Origin: CAZXYF01 sp964644705
GTDB taxonomy: Bacteria > Planctomycetota > Brocadiia > SM23-32
Length of the DNA stretch: 21,762 nt
NCBI GenBank assembly: GCA_964644705.1
Contig: CAZXYF010000036.1
Span: 1-21,762, forward strand
Direction of reading: 5' to 3'
Part shown: positions 5,741 to 13,910 of the stretch, piece by piece
Position numbering within the stretch: position 1 is the stretch's first letter
Layout of the letters: each line of letters opens with the position of its first letter
The notes under the pieces: model-generated
Database searches by the model: none
The model's input: the letters and a program-made list of their open reading frames with translations, nothing else
Told to the model about the DNA's origin: nothing
Position numbers and translations under genes: made by a program

Positions 5741-7885
5741 ATGTCGTCCGATCACGCTGAAACCGACCTGCCCGATGAATCGAAACTGAAGGAACTACCC
5801 CCGGACGGCGGTGAAGACTACAACCGCCTGGTTTTTGAGCAAAGCCCTTATCTGCGTCAGCATGCCTCAAATCCCGTCCAATGGTATCCCTGGGGTGAGC
5901 TCGCGTTGGAGAAGGCCCGGTCCGAGGACTTGCCCATCTTCATATCTATCGGATATTCCACCTGTCGGTGGTGCCACGTGATGGCGCGGGAATCGTTTGA
6001 AGATGAAGAAGTCGCCAACCTGCTGAACCAGTATTTCGTTCCGGTGAAAGTGGACCGCGAGGAACGCCCGGACCTGGACCAGATATATATGGAGGCCTGC
6101 CAGGCGATGACCGGGCAGGGAGGATGGCCGCTGAATCTGGCGCTCACCCCCGAGAGGCGCCCGTTCTTCGCCGCGACGTATCTGCCGCCTGAAGACCGGG
6201 GACGACGCTCGGGGTTGAAGACGGTTCTGCAGCAGATCCATCAGCTGTGGCAGGAGGAGCGTGACCGGGTAGAGGAAAGTGCTGGAAAAATCACCGAAAC
6301 CCTGAATCCACGCGCCACCACGGCCCGAAGGGACCTGAATGAAGGCATACTGGGAAAAGCCGCCGACCAGCTGACCCAGCAACATGATGAAGAACATGGT
6401 GGATTTGGCCGGAGCCCGAAGTTTCCCTCACCCCACAATCTTCTGTTCCTCCTCCGCTGGTGGGATCGGAGTGGGGAATCCAACTCACTGGCCGTCGTGG
6501 AACATACCCTCAATGCCATGCGGCAGGGAGGCGTGTATGATCATGTCGGGGGCGGCTTCCACCGCTATTCCACCGATCGACAATGGATCCTGCCTCATTT
6601 TGAAAAGATGCTATACGATCAAGCCATGCACATGATGGCGTATGCGGAGGCTTACCAGGTAACCGGACGGGACCGATATGCGGAAACGACACGTGAGATA
6701 GCCCGGTACCTCGCCCGCGATATGACCTCGCCGGGGGGCGCGTTTTATGCGGCGGAGGACGCCGAAAGTGAGGGCGAAGAGGGACAGTTTTACGTCTGGA
6801 CGCAGGAGGAATGGATGAACATCCTGGGGACGGAGGATGGCCAGTTGTTCGGGGAAATTTTCAACATACAGAAGGAGGGTAACTACCGGGAAGAGGCCAC
6901 TGGTGAACGGAATGGCACCAACATTCCGCACCGGCGAAATTCCTGGAGGGAAGAGGCGCAGAAACGCGGGATGGAACCTTCACAGATGCGACAGAGATGG
7001 CGAGCCGCACGCCGTCAACTGCTTGAAACCCGCTCGAACAGAACCCGACCTCATCGTGATGAAAAAGTGATGACGGCGTGGAACGGGCTTATGATCGCGG
7101 GGCTGGCCAGAGCGGCGCAGGCTCTGGACGAGGAGCCGATGTATCAACAGGCCGTCAATGCCGCTGATTGCGTCCTGGATAATCTCCAGACGCCCGATGG
7201 GCGCTTGCTGCGATACTACAGAGACACCGCGGGCGATGTCCCGGGATTCGCCGATGATTATGCGTTCCTGGCCCTCGGCCTTCTGGAGCTCTACGAGGCC
7301 GGCTTCGAAGTTGACCATCTGGGACAATCCCTCAGCCTGACCCGGCGCATGCTCGATCTATTCTGGGATGAGCAGAACGGCGGACTCGCGCTCGTGGCAG
7401 AGGACGCCTCGGGTCCCCTGGTGCGACCGCATGACGTCCAGGATGGAGCCCTGCCGTCGTCCAACTCGGTAGCGCTGGAGGTGCTCCTTCGGCTGGCCGC
7501 CATTACCGGGAAGGGACAGCTCGATGATTACGCCCGGCGGCTTATACAATCCCGCTCCGAGCGGATCATGCGGGGACCATCGGCGTTCAGCGCTTTTCTC
7601 TGCGGCGTCAATTTCGCTGTGGGGCCCAATCAGGAAATAGTACTGGCGGGCGAGCCGGATGAGGCCATTGTCCGCCGCATGTGTTCAATGGTCAAAACAC
7701 GCTTTCTCCCGCGCAGCGTGTGGCTGGTGCGGTACTCCGGCGAAACTGCAGACCCTCTGACCGACCTCGCCCCTTACACAGAACGCATGACACCGCTGAA
7801 CGGCCAACCAGCGGCCTACGTCTGCGAGAATAAGGCCTGCAAGGAACCGGTAACGGATGCGAATCAGTTGGCCGAATGCCTGTGA
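5741..7885 (+). CDS. DUF255 / thioredoxin-domain protein (YyaL, SPATA20 family)
   Basis: This protein of 714 residues belongs to the widespread YyaL/SPATA20 family: an N-terminal thioredoxin-like domain (about 30-200), then an (alpha/alpha)6-barrel region like N-acylglucosamine 2-epimerases, and a C-terminal tail. Landmarks are 'SPYLRQHASNPVQWYPWG', the redox-like 'STCRWCHVM' (Cys75, Cys78), 'VDREERPDLDQIYM', 'GGWPLNLALTPE', 'GGVYDHVGGGFHRYS' and 'VLPHFEKMLYDQ' (here ILPHFEKMLYDQ). The cellular role of the family is not established. The ATG at 5741 is preferred over an upstream in-frame ATG at 5615 because AGGAAAGGA precedes it and the upstream residues do not resemble the family. The C-terminus ('AYVCENKACKEPVTD') looks complete. 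The gene overlaps the next small ORF by 10 bases. Confidence 0.94.
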   Translation: MSSDHAETDLPDESKLKELPPDGGEDYNRLVFEQSPYLRQHASNPVQWYPWGELALEKARSEDLPIFISIGYSTCRWCHVMARESFEDEEVANLLNQYFVPVKVDREERPDLDQIYMEACQAMTGQGGWPLNLALTPERRPFFAATYLPPEDRGRRSGLKTVLQQIHQLWQEERDRVEESAGKITETLNPRATTARRDLNEGILGKAADQLTQQHDEEHGGFGRSPKFPSPHNLLFLLRWWDRSGESNSLAVVEHTLNAMRQGGVYDHVGGGFHRYSTDRQWILPHFEKMLYDQAMHMMAYAEAYQVTGRDRYAETTREIARYLARDMTSPGGAFYAAEDAESEGEEGQFYVWTQEEWMNILGTEDGQLFGEIFNIQKEGNYREEATGERNGTNIPHRRNSWREEAQKRGMEPSQMRQRWRAARRQLLETRSNRTRPHRDEKVMTAWNGLMIAGLARAAQALDEEPMYQQAVNAADCVLDNLQTPDGRLLRYYRDTAGDVPGFADDYAFLALGLLELYEAGFEVDHLGQSLSLTRRMLDLFWDEQNGGLALVAEDASGPLVRPHDVQDGALPSSNSVALEVLLRLAAITGKGQLDDYARRLIQSRSERIMRGPSAFSAFLCGVNFAVGPNQEIVLAGEPDEAIVRRMCSMVKTRFLPRSVWLVRYSGETADPLTDLAPYTERMTPLNGQPAAYVCENKACKEPVTDANQLAECL

Positions 7886-8028
7886 TATGGGGAACGGAAT
7901 CCAGAGGCAAACGCGACTATAAACTCGGCATTGAGTTTCGGGATATCGATGAGGGCACCCGACACCGGTTGAAACGAACCATCAAAAAACTCATGGGAGA
8001 ACCCCTCCGGCGATTGAAACATCCGTGA
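7876..8028 (+). CDS. Small ORF resembling the C-terminal half of a PilZ domain
   Basis: This 50-codon ORF overlaps the end of the DUF255 gene by 10 bases. Its product starts 'MPVIWGTESRGKRDYKLGIEF' in the manner of the last beta strands of PilZ domains ('ARVVW...yrLGveF') and continues 'RDIDEGTRHRLKRTIKKLM', like the closing PilZ helix. The N-terminal half, which would carry the RxxxR and (D/N)xSxxG c-di-GMP motifs, is missing. The frame is closed by a stop at 7831-7833 just upstream. No clear ribosome binding site is seen, so translation would depend on coupling. It may be a remnant of a PilZ gene, a real small protein, or a chance likeness. The basic C-terminal end is typical of neither. 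Confidence 0.5.
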   Translation: MPVIWGTESRGKRDYKLGIEFRDIDEGTRHRLKRTIKKLMGEPLRRLKHP

Positions 8029-8047
8029 GAGAATCCCTGGATCTCAC
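8025..8047. terminator. Hairpin between convergent genes, possible terminator
   Basis: GTGAGA (8025-8030) and TCTCAC (8042-8047) form a 6-bp stem around an 11-base loop, followed on the plus strand by TGCTTTTCC. It lies exactly where the plus-strand DUF255/PilZ-like unit meets the 3' end of the minus-strand kinase gene and overlaps both stop codons. The stem is short, so this is a weak call. Confidence 0.3.
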
Positions 8048-9762
8048 TGCTTTTCCTCGCGCAGCCACATGGGATCCCGCTGCAACGATAGCTCCAGTAT
8101 CTCGCGGGCGATCTGAATGCGTTCCGCGTCCGACCAGCGACCTTCTCCTATCCGCCGCAGGCATCGCATACGGTCCAGCAGGGAAATGCCCTCATCCAGA
8201 CCCGCGTTGCACTGGGCCAGATGATACACCCACAGATCACGCGTCCAGCCCACCTCCACACGGGCACGATCAAGATCAACAAGCCACAGGTTGAAGCGCC
8301 CCTCTTGATCCTCCTGTACCAGCACATTGGAGGGTTTCATATCGCGGTGCCGCACCTGATTGCGGGCCATGGTGCAGAACAGGCGGGCCACCGAACAGCC
8401 GAGCTCTCTTCGCTCTTCCGGGGTCAAATGCAGGTCCGCGTGGCGCGGATGTTCGGATGACTGAGCCAGAGCGAGGGCCTGGAGATCAGCTATAACGCCG
8501 GGATCGCGAGTGAGCAGGTAATCGGGCCGTCCGCTCAGCTTATTTCTGGCCTCCAGCACACACAGTCCCGGTGCAGCGGGCACATCGCGCACCCGAAACG
8601 CCCTGTGAGCAATCCACGCTTTGCGCGCGCGAGACCGGAAGCGCAACAGGTCTTTCATACGCTCCATTATGGATTCCCGGCGAAACGCCTTCACGAACAC
8701 GCGCCCCCCCGTGCTATCCTGACAACAGGTAACTGCCGTTCGAGGTCCATCCTTGACGATGCTGCACTGGCTGCGCATCCCGTCCATAGCCAGGTCATGC
8801 CAATGAGTGATTTTGAGAGCCTGCTCGAGCGGAAAATCGCGACGGCGATGAACTTTGAAATGTTTGGATATGTCAGGAGTAAAATCGCTGCTGCTTTTCA
8901 GGCATCGCTTCGTTCGGCTCCGCTTGTGTCGTCGATAATGTTTGTCCCACGCCTTCTGCACCCGGTCATTCCATTCTTGAAGACGGCGTTTGGTCAACCA
9001 GTCGGCACCTTTCCACTTCCGCAGCACATCGCGCAGAAAACGCAGACGATCGTAGCGGCCGACACCGCGCTGGGCGGTTGAATCGGCCAGAAATACCAGC
9101 ATTCGAACCACGTCCTTCCGGCGAATCGTACCAATACGGACGCGGTGCAGATCCAGAACGAACAGCCGTTCACCGGGGTCGCCCTCCGGCTTGATCATGA
9201 TGTTTCCCGCGTGCATGTCATCATGCCCCACATCCTGCTGGATCATATTCGCGGTAAGATCGGCCAGTTCACCGATGAGGGACAGGCGTTGTTCGAGGGG
9301 GCGGTCATCCCAGGTGTGATTCTCCAGGTAATCATTGACCGGGATAGCATGAGGAATCTCCCGGCTGATGAGGAAGGCCTCGCGGTGAAACAGACCGGGC
9401 CGCCGTTCGGCGATCGCCAGCACCCGACAGGTCGGGATGTTCCGTTCCCGCAGAATCCGGCTGACCTCCCATTCCTTCGCCGCGTGTGTCGGCCGTATAA
9501 GGTGTTTCAGACGACGTGTGAGGCTGCTGAGCTTATAGCGCTTCAGGTACAGATCCGGCTTCCCGTCGTGGTTGGGGTTGGGGGCCCGCACCACGGTCCG
9601 ATGGTTGTTGTCTTTCACCAGTTCCCAATCATCCAGTGAGGACACGTCCCGGAGTCGGCCGATCTCCACTTGTGGGAGCATTTTCGCAAAATCCGGTACA
9701 CTACGCCATGACAGACCATGGGCGTCGACGGAAACGGCTGTGGGGGATGATTTTATGCTCAT
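8044..9762 (-). CDS. Tandem double kinase, Kdo-kinase/WaaP (lipopolysaccharide kinase) type
   Basis: The 572-residue protein carries two protein-kinase-like folds in a row. The first half has 'LYLKRYK' (probable ATP Lys about 74), 'HDDMHAGN' (180-187) and 'FVLDLHR' (metal Asp204). The second half has 'RVFVKAFRR' (Lys358), 'HRDMKPSN' (472-479) and 'WLVDLDRARV' (Asp496). These are the HxDxxxxN catalytic loop and DxD/DFG-equivalent motifs of the Kdo-kinase/WaaP/RIO-like group. Both copies look catalytically complete. WaaP and KdkA phosphorylate lipopolysaccharide core sugars at the inner membrane, and no transmembrane segment is seen here, which fits them. The likely substrate is an outer-membrane glycolipid, but this is inferred. 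The basic linker (about 255-310) joins the halves. The gene is divergent from the flavodoxin gene and its promoter places the transcript start within a few bases of the ATG. Confidence 0.85.
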   Translation of the reverse strand: MSIKSSPTAVSVDAHGLSWRSVPDFAKMLPQVEIGRLRDVSSLDDWELVKDNNHRTVVRAPNPNHDGKPDLYLKRYKLSSLTRRLKHLIRPTHAAKEWEVSRILRERNIPTCRVLAIAERRPGLFHREAFLISREIPHAIPVNDYLENHTWDDRPLEQRLSLIGELADLTANMIQQDVGHDDMHAGNIMIKPEGDPGERLFVLDLHRVRIGTIRRKDVVRMLVFLADSTAQRGVGRYDRLRFLRDVLRKWKGADWLTKRRLQEWNDRVQKAWDKHYRRHKRSRTKRCLKSSSDFTPDISKHFKVHRRRDFPLEQALKITHWHDLAMDGMRSQCSIVKDGPRTAVTCCQDSTGGRVFVKAFRRESIMERMKDLLRFRSRARKAWIAHRAFRVRDVPAAPGLCVLEARNKLSGRPDYLLTRDPGVIADLQALALAQSSEHPRHADLHLTPEERRELGCSVARLFCTMARNQVRHRDMKPSNVLVQEDQEGRFNLWLVDLDRARVEVGWTRDLWVYHLAQCNAGLDEGISLLDRMRCLRRIGEGRWSDAERIQIAREILELSLQRDPMWLREEKQ

Positions 9763-9771
9763 AGAAGGTAA

Positions 9772-9801
9772 ATATTAGGTGGGGGAGGCGCAAAGTGTCA
9801 A
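9772..9801 (-). promoter_or_regulatory. Probable promoter of the tandem kinase gene
   Basis: On the minus strand, TTGACA (9796-9801) and TAATAT (9772-9777) are separated by 18 bases. The end of the -10 is only 9 bases before the ATG at 9762, so transcription would begin 2-4 bases before it. That leaves no room for a ribosome binding site, and indeed none is visible. Confidence 0.55.
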
Positions 9802-9920
9802 TTGCTTTTCTGCGACGGGGTCCGGTGGTAAAATAAAAAGATGTGGTTCGAGCACGCCCTGGTGAACAGCAAAACGTACAGGATTGTGGCGGAACGTCCT
9901 CTTACATTGGAGGTGCGGAG

Positions 9921-10391
9921 ATGAAGGTTCTGGTGACATATTACTCACGGACGGGCAACACCCGTCGCGTGGCCCGGCGCATAGCCCGGGATCTGGATGC
10001 GGATGTGGAAGAAATTGAGGACGCGACGGATCGGAGCGGCGTGATCGGATTCATGCGGGGCGGCAAAGACGCCCTCTTCCACAACACCACGAAAATGGGG
10101 GAGCTGGAAAAGACGCCCGAAGAGTACGATCTTGTTGTGGTTGGCACACCGGTATGGGCGGGAACGATGTGCCCGGCGGTGCGGAGCTGGCTGCAGCGGT
10201 TCAGCGGGCAACTCCCGCGATCCGCCTTCTTCCTCACCACGCGTATGTCGGGTAAAGAAAAAACCTTCACAGATATGGCAGAAGTGGGCGGTACAGCACC
10301 CGAACAGACCCTCGCCCTGACCGTTTCCGAATTGCGGGGTGAGGAATGGATCCAGCGGGTGGAGCAGTTTGTGGAGCAAGTGAGATCCTGA
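9921..10391 (+). CDS. Flavodoxin-family protein
   Basis: This is a small FMN-binding electron-transfer or quinone/flavin-reductase-like protein of 156 residues. The N-terminus 'MKVLVTYYSRTGNTRRVA' contains the FMN phosphate loop (S-R-T-G-N-T, residues 9-14). 'YDLVVVGTPVWAGTMCPAVRSWL' is the second FMN-contacting loop of the flavodoxin fold, of the type seen in flavodoxin/nitric-oxide-synthase-like short proteins. GGAGG lies 9 bases before the ATG. A longer in-frame start at 9843 lacks such a site. An extended -10 like TGGTAAAAT (9826-9834) precedes it but without a good -35. Its redox partner is not evident from the neighbourhood. Confidence 0.9.
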   Translation: MKVLVTYYSRTGNTRRVARRIARDLDADVEEIEDATDRSGVIGFMRGGKDALFHNTTKMGELEKTPEEYDLVVVGTPVWAGTMCPAVRSWLQRFSGQLPRSAFFLTTRMSGKEKTFTDMAEVGGTAPEQTLALTVSELRGEEWIQRVEQFVEQVRS

Positions 10392-10814
10392 TGGGTTGAC
10401 CCGAACATTTCACACAGGTCAAGCAACCAGCGCAATTTCTCATCACAGGGTGTTTTCCACAACTCGGGCAACACCGGTATGGGCCGCGACCCAGCCGTCA
10501 GCAAACCGAGCGGTCAGCCTGACACACGCAGGGGGCAGGACACCTGATTGGCCGGGTAGAACGGGCTTGAGCACCCTTATTGTGAGTCTTGACACTGCAA
10601 ATAACCTCATTTATAATGATCGCTTCGACGTTGTGCCATCTTCCATCGGGATTCACTGGCGCAATTTCCCACCCGTCCCGTATTTTGTAGCCTGCTGGAT
10701 CGTTGAAATAATGCTTCACGCGAACCTCAAATATCAGAGCTGCTGGCAGAACGGAGGCGCGAGAAGGATGCGGGATGGCCCGAGTGCGTTGATCGATTCC
10801 AAAAAGGAACCAAT
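10392..10814. other. Intergenic region with purA promoter and long leader
   Basis: This 423-base gap holds the purA promoter and about 190 bases of untranslated leader. The first part (10392-10588) shows only a small palindrome GTCAG-C-CTGAC near 10510-10525 and nothing I can name. The leader ends with a potential 16-codon ORF (10768-10818) preceded by GGAGG, whose TGA overlaps the purA ATG. I recognise no riboswitch. Confidence 0.5.
10589..10617 (+). promoter_or_regulatory. Consensus sigma70 promoter upstream of purA
   Basis: Perfect TTGACA (10589-10594) and perfect TATAAT (10612-10617) with the optimal 17-base spacer. The expected start near 10624 gives a leader of about 190 bases before purA. 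It probably drives the downstream housekeeping run. Confidence 0.85.
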
Positions 10815-12104
10815 ATGAGTGAGAATATGCTTGTAGTCGGCCTCCAGTGGGGCGACGAGGGAAAAGGCAAAGTTGTTGACGTTCTCTCCAACGAATACGA
10901 TGCCATTGTGCGATTCCAGGGCGGAGCCAATGCCGGACATACAGTGAAAGTCAAGGATGAAACGTTCATTCTGCATCTGATACCCAGCGGCGTCCTGCAC
11001 TCCGGCAAACTCTGTGTCATCGGTAACGGGCTCGTGGTGGATCCGGAATGTCTCATGGAGGAAGTGGAGGGGCTGGAAGAACGTGGGATCGATGTCACCG
11101 ATCATCTGGTGATCAGCAAGCGGGCACACGTGGTGCTGCCGTATCACAAAACGCTGGACGGCATGCACGAAAAATCGCTGGGTGACAGGAAGATCCAGAC
11201 GACCAAACGCGGTATCGGCCCCTGCTACGCAGACAAGGCCTCTCGTAGCGGACTGCGGTTTGCGGAAATGATGGATCCCGACACGTTACGGACACGGCTG
11301 GAGGATGCGCTACGGGTCACAAACAGGGAGCTTCAGAGCGTATTCGGCGTTGATCCTCTGGATGTTGATGCGGTGTATGAGGAATATCGGTCCTATGCCG
11401 AAAAACTGCGGCCGCTGGTCCGGGACACTGTAACGATGCTCCACGATATGCGGAAACAGGGGAAAACGCTCCTGCTTGAAGGAGCACAGGGCACGATGCT
11501 TGACATCAATTTTGGAACCTACCCCTACGTGACCAGCAGCAATGTGTGCTCGGGAGGCGCAGTGGTGGGCACCGGATTACCCCCCTCCGAGATCGATGGT
11601 GTTACCGGCGTGGTGAAGGCCTATTGTTCCCGCGTGGGCGGCGGTCCCTTTCCCACCGAGCAGGACAATGAAATCGGTGAAACCCTTCGGGAACTGGGTG
11701 ATGAATACGGATCCACCACCGGTCGGCCGCGACGCTGCGGGTGGCTGGATGCGGTGGCGCTGCGTCACACGGTCGCCATCAACGGGGCGGATCGCCTGGC
11801 GGTGATGCTCATGGACGTGCTGAGCGAGTTCGAGACTATAAAGGTGTGCACGGGATATCGCCTGGACGGTGAAATCGTGGAGAATTTCCCCGCGGACGTC
11901 AGAACTCTTGAGAAAGCTGAACCCATCTATGACGAGTTCGATGGATGGCAGACGGACATCACAAACGCGCGGACAGAAGACGATCTGCCCGCGGAAGCAC
12001 GGGAGTATCTGGCGGGCATCGAACATCTCACGGGCGTCCCGGTGGAGATGGTCTCGGTGGGGCCCGAACGCGACCAAATTGTGAGGATGGAAGCCAATGG
12101 TTGA
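10815..12104 (+). CDS. purA: Adenylosuccinate synthetase
   Basis: PurA joins IMP and aspartate with GTP hydrolysis to make adenylosuccinate, the first committed step to AMP, in the cytoplasm. The length, 429 residues, is normal. The N-terminal 'VVGLQWGDEGKGK' holds the catalytic Asp14, and 'GGANAGHTV' holds His42. 'GIGPCYADKASRSG', 'LLEGAQGTMLDINFGTYPYVTSSN' (IMP/GTP site), 'STTGRPRRCGWLDAVALR' and the C-terminal 'VSVGPERDQIV' all match the family. AAAAGGAA precedes the ATG. The last bases overlap the start of uppS by 8, indicating coupled translation. Confidence 0.98.
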   Translation: MSENMLVVGLQWGDEGKGKVVDVLSNEYDAIVRFQGGANAGHTVKVKDETFILHLIPSGVLHSGKLCVIGNGLVVDPECLMEEVEGLEERGIDVTDHLVISKRAHVVLPYHKTLDGMHEKSLGDRKIQTTKRGIGPCYADKASRSGLRFAEMMDPDTLRTRLEDALRVTNRELQSVFGVDPLDVDAVYEEYRSYAEKLRPLVRDTVTMLHDMRKQGKTLLLEGAQGTMLDINFGTYPYVTSSNVCSGGAVVGTGLPPSEIDGVTGVVKAYCSRVGGGPFPTEQDNEIGETLRELGDEYGSTTGRPRRCGWLDAVALRHTVAINGADRLAVMLMDVLSEFETIKVCTGYRLDGEIVENFPADVRTLEKAEPIYDEFDGWQTDITNARTEDDLPAEAREYLAGIEHLTGVPVEMVSVGPERDQIVRMEANG

Positions 12105-12810
12105 TCTTCCAGAGGCCCGCCCAACTCACGTTGCTGTCGTCATGGATGGGAACGGACGGTGGGCGGAGAAACGGGGCGAACCACGAACGAAGGGGCATTC
12201 GGCGGGCGCACAGAGCGCGCGTGACATCTCCGAATCCTGCGTGAAGTTCGACATCCCCTACCTGACCCTGTACGCCTTCAGCACCGAAAACTGGCGTCGT
12301 CCCGCCGAGGAAGTACGCTTTCTGATGGATCGTCTCAAGGAATTTCTGGTGGAACGTCGCGATGAGATGAAGGAGGAAGGTATCGCCCTGAATCCCATCG
12401 GAAGGTTGAGCAAACTACCGCCCGAGGTCAGACGTGAACTGGAGACGACGGTTGAGGAAACCCGAGACGGGGACAATCTCACCCTGAATCTGGCCCTGAA
12501 CTACGGCGCGCGGGCGGAACTGGTCGATGCCTGCCGTCTGTTGTCCGAGCGCGTCCAGAAGGGTGATCTGCGCCCGGAAGAGATTGACGAAACACTCGTG
12601 GCCGATACGCTCTACACCGCCGGTCAACCCGATCCCGACCTGTTCATCCGCACCGGTGGCGAGAAACGGCTCAGCAACTTCCTCCTGTGGCAACTCTCCT
12701 ATGCTGAGATATACGTAACGGACGTGCTCTGGCCCGATTTCAAGGAACCCGAGTTCTGCGAGGCCCTGCGCGAATTTGCACAGCGTGACCGACGATTTGG
12801 TGGGGTGTGA
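12097..12810 (+). CDS. uppS: Isoprenyl transferase (undecaprenyl diphosphate synthase)
   Basis: UppS is a cis-prenyltransferase that extends farnesyl diphosphate with isopentenyl units to give the C55 carrier lipid for peptidoglycan and other envelope polymers. The product has 237 residues. 'VVMDGNGRWAEKRG' contains the catalytic Asp17. 'TLYAFSTENWRRP' and 'RTGGEKRLSNFLLWQLSYAE' are the other conserved blocks. The ATG lies inside the last codons of purA. cdsA follows after a gap of about 160 bases, the usual uppS-cdsA pairing. Confidence 0.97.
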   Translation: MVDLPEARPTHVAVVMDGNGRWAEKRGEPRTKGHSAGAQSARDISESCVKFDIPYLTLYAFSTENWRRPAEEVRFLMDRLKEFLVERRDEMKEEGIALNPIGRLSKLPPEVRRELETTVEETRDGDNLTLNLALNYGARAELVDACRLLSERVQKGDLRPEEIDETLVADTLYTAGQPDPDLFIRTGGEKRLSNFLLWQLSYAEIYVTDVLWPDFKEPEFCEALREFAQRDRRFGGV

Positions 12811-12972
12811 TCCACCATTGCTCCACTGTAATTCGGAGATGCTTCGGCCAGCGGGCATCCGTTATCAAGCCCCACCGAGAGCATCAATTATCCTATGCAT
12901 TCTTGTGAACGGTGAGGTTTACGGACAATCAGTTCATCAAACGATACATCCGAAACATCCATTTCGCCGGCC

Positions 12973-13872
12973 ATGCGAACCCTCTTTGGCGGTGCTCTGC
13001 TCATTGCAACCGTCTTACTGCTCTGGCTGGATCACTCCGGATGGCGCACGGTGGTGCCCGCTGCGGAAGGGTCAGGCCTGTATCAGATGTTTGAAAACGG
13101 GCTGATAATGGCCCTGGTCGTCTCGCTGATCGTCTGGCTCGGACTCGGAGAGTACGGCCACATTGCCGACAATCTGGGCGCGGATATCCCACTGCTGTTA
13201 CTGACCTCTGCCGGCGCCATCATCGTATTGCTGGAGTGGGGTGGATGGGCTGCCAACGCGGGCCATTTCCCTCTGTGCCCCCCCTGGCTGCGCTCACCGG
13301 GAATGACGGTTCTCCTGGGTTTGTTGATAACGGCATCCACTTTCATGGGCTGGCGGGTCATCACCGGCCGAATTCAGAAGGCGGGTGCAACGATGGCCCA
13401 CATTACGATGGGGCTGCTATACGTGATGGTGCCACTGGGATTCATTGGCGCGGTCCGGGTGCACTGGGATGTCAATGGTGTGCTTGTGCTGCTGGCGGTA
13501 TGCAAATTCACCGACATCGGTGCCTATTACGCGGGGAAATTCCTTGGCGGACCAAAACTGGCTCCCCGGGTCAGCCCGAATAAAACCTGGGCGGGAGCAA
13601 TGGGAGGAACAATCGGAGCGGTAACGGTGGCCGTCGTCCTCAGCGTCATGGACTGGACTTTTTTGAGTGAGGGCGAAGCGGTGGTGTACGCCCTGATAAT
13701 GGCCCCCGGAGCCATCGTTGGTGACCTCTGTGAATCGGTGCTCAAACGTGAATCGGGAATCAAGGACTCCGGTCACCTGCTGCCCGGTAGCGGAGGAGTT
13801 CTGGACGTAGTTGATGATGTTCTGTTCGCCGCGCCTTTTACTTACCTGTATTTTTCGTTGCTTTCCGGATAA
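12973..13872 (+). CDS. cdsA: Phosphatidate cytidylyltransferase (CDP-diacylglycerol synthase), variant signature
   Basis: CdsA makes CDP-diacylglycerol from phosphatidate and CTP in the inner membrane, the branch point of phospholipid synthesis. The product has 299 residues and about seven or eight hydrophobic segments. 'FTDIGAYYAGKFLGGPKLAPRVSPNKTWAG' in the middle and 'LKRESGIKDSGHLLPGSGG' (257-275) followed by 'VLDVVDD' form the family signature. The usual PGHGG...DRxD reads PGSGG...DVVD here, with Ser273 for His and Val279 for Arg. I recall similar variants in planctomycete CdsA proteins. The ATG at 12973 has no clear ribosome binding site. The frame stays open only to a stop at 12913-12915, with no better start. 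Confidence 0.93.
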   Translation: MRTLFGGALLIATVLLLWLDHSGWRTVVPAAEGSGLYQMFENGLIMALVVSLIVWLGLGEYGHIADNLGADIPLLLLTSAGAIIVLLEWGGWAANAGHFPLCPPWLRSPGMTVLLGLLITASTFMGWRVITGRIQKAGATMAHITMGLLYVMVPLGFIGAVRVHWDVNGVLVLLAVCKFTDIGAYYAGKFLGGPKLAPRVSPNKTWAGAMGGTIGAVTVAVVLSVMDWTFLSEGEAVVYALIMAPGAIVGDLCESVLKRESGIKDSGHLLPGSGGVLDVVDDVLFAAPFTYLYFSLLSG

Positions 13873-13910
13873 TTGAGGAGGCGGCTGTCGTTAGACGGCC
13901 GTGAAACGTC

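Noticed and set aside
9145..9639. Plus-strand ORF opposite the first half of the kinase gene
   Set aside because: The opposite strand encodes clear kinase motifs; this frame has none.
10396..10818. 140-residue ORF in the purA upstream region
   Set aside because: It crosses the consensus promoter, has no ribosome site at its start and shows no recognisable domain. Only its last 16 codons have a plausible site and are discussed as a possible leader ORF.
11113..11295. Short minus-strand ORFs within purA and other housekeeping genes
   Set aside because: They overlap well-conserved coding sequence on the other strand and lack ribosome sites and family matches.
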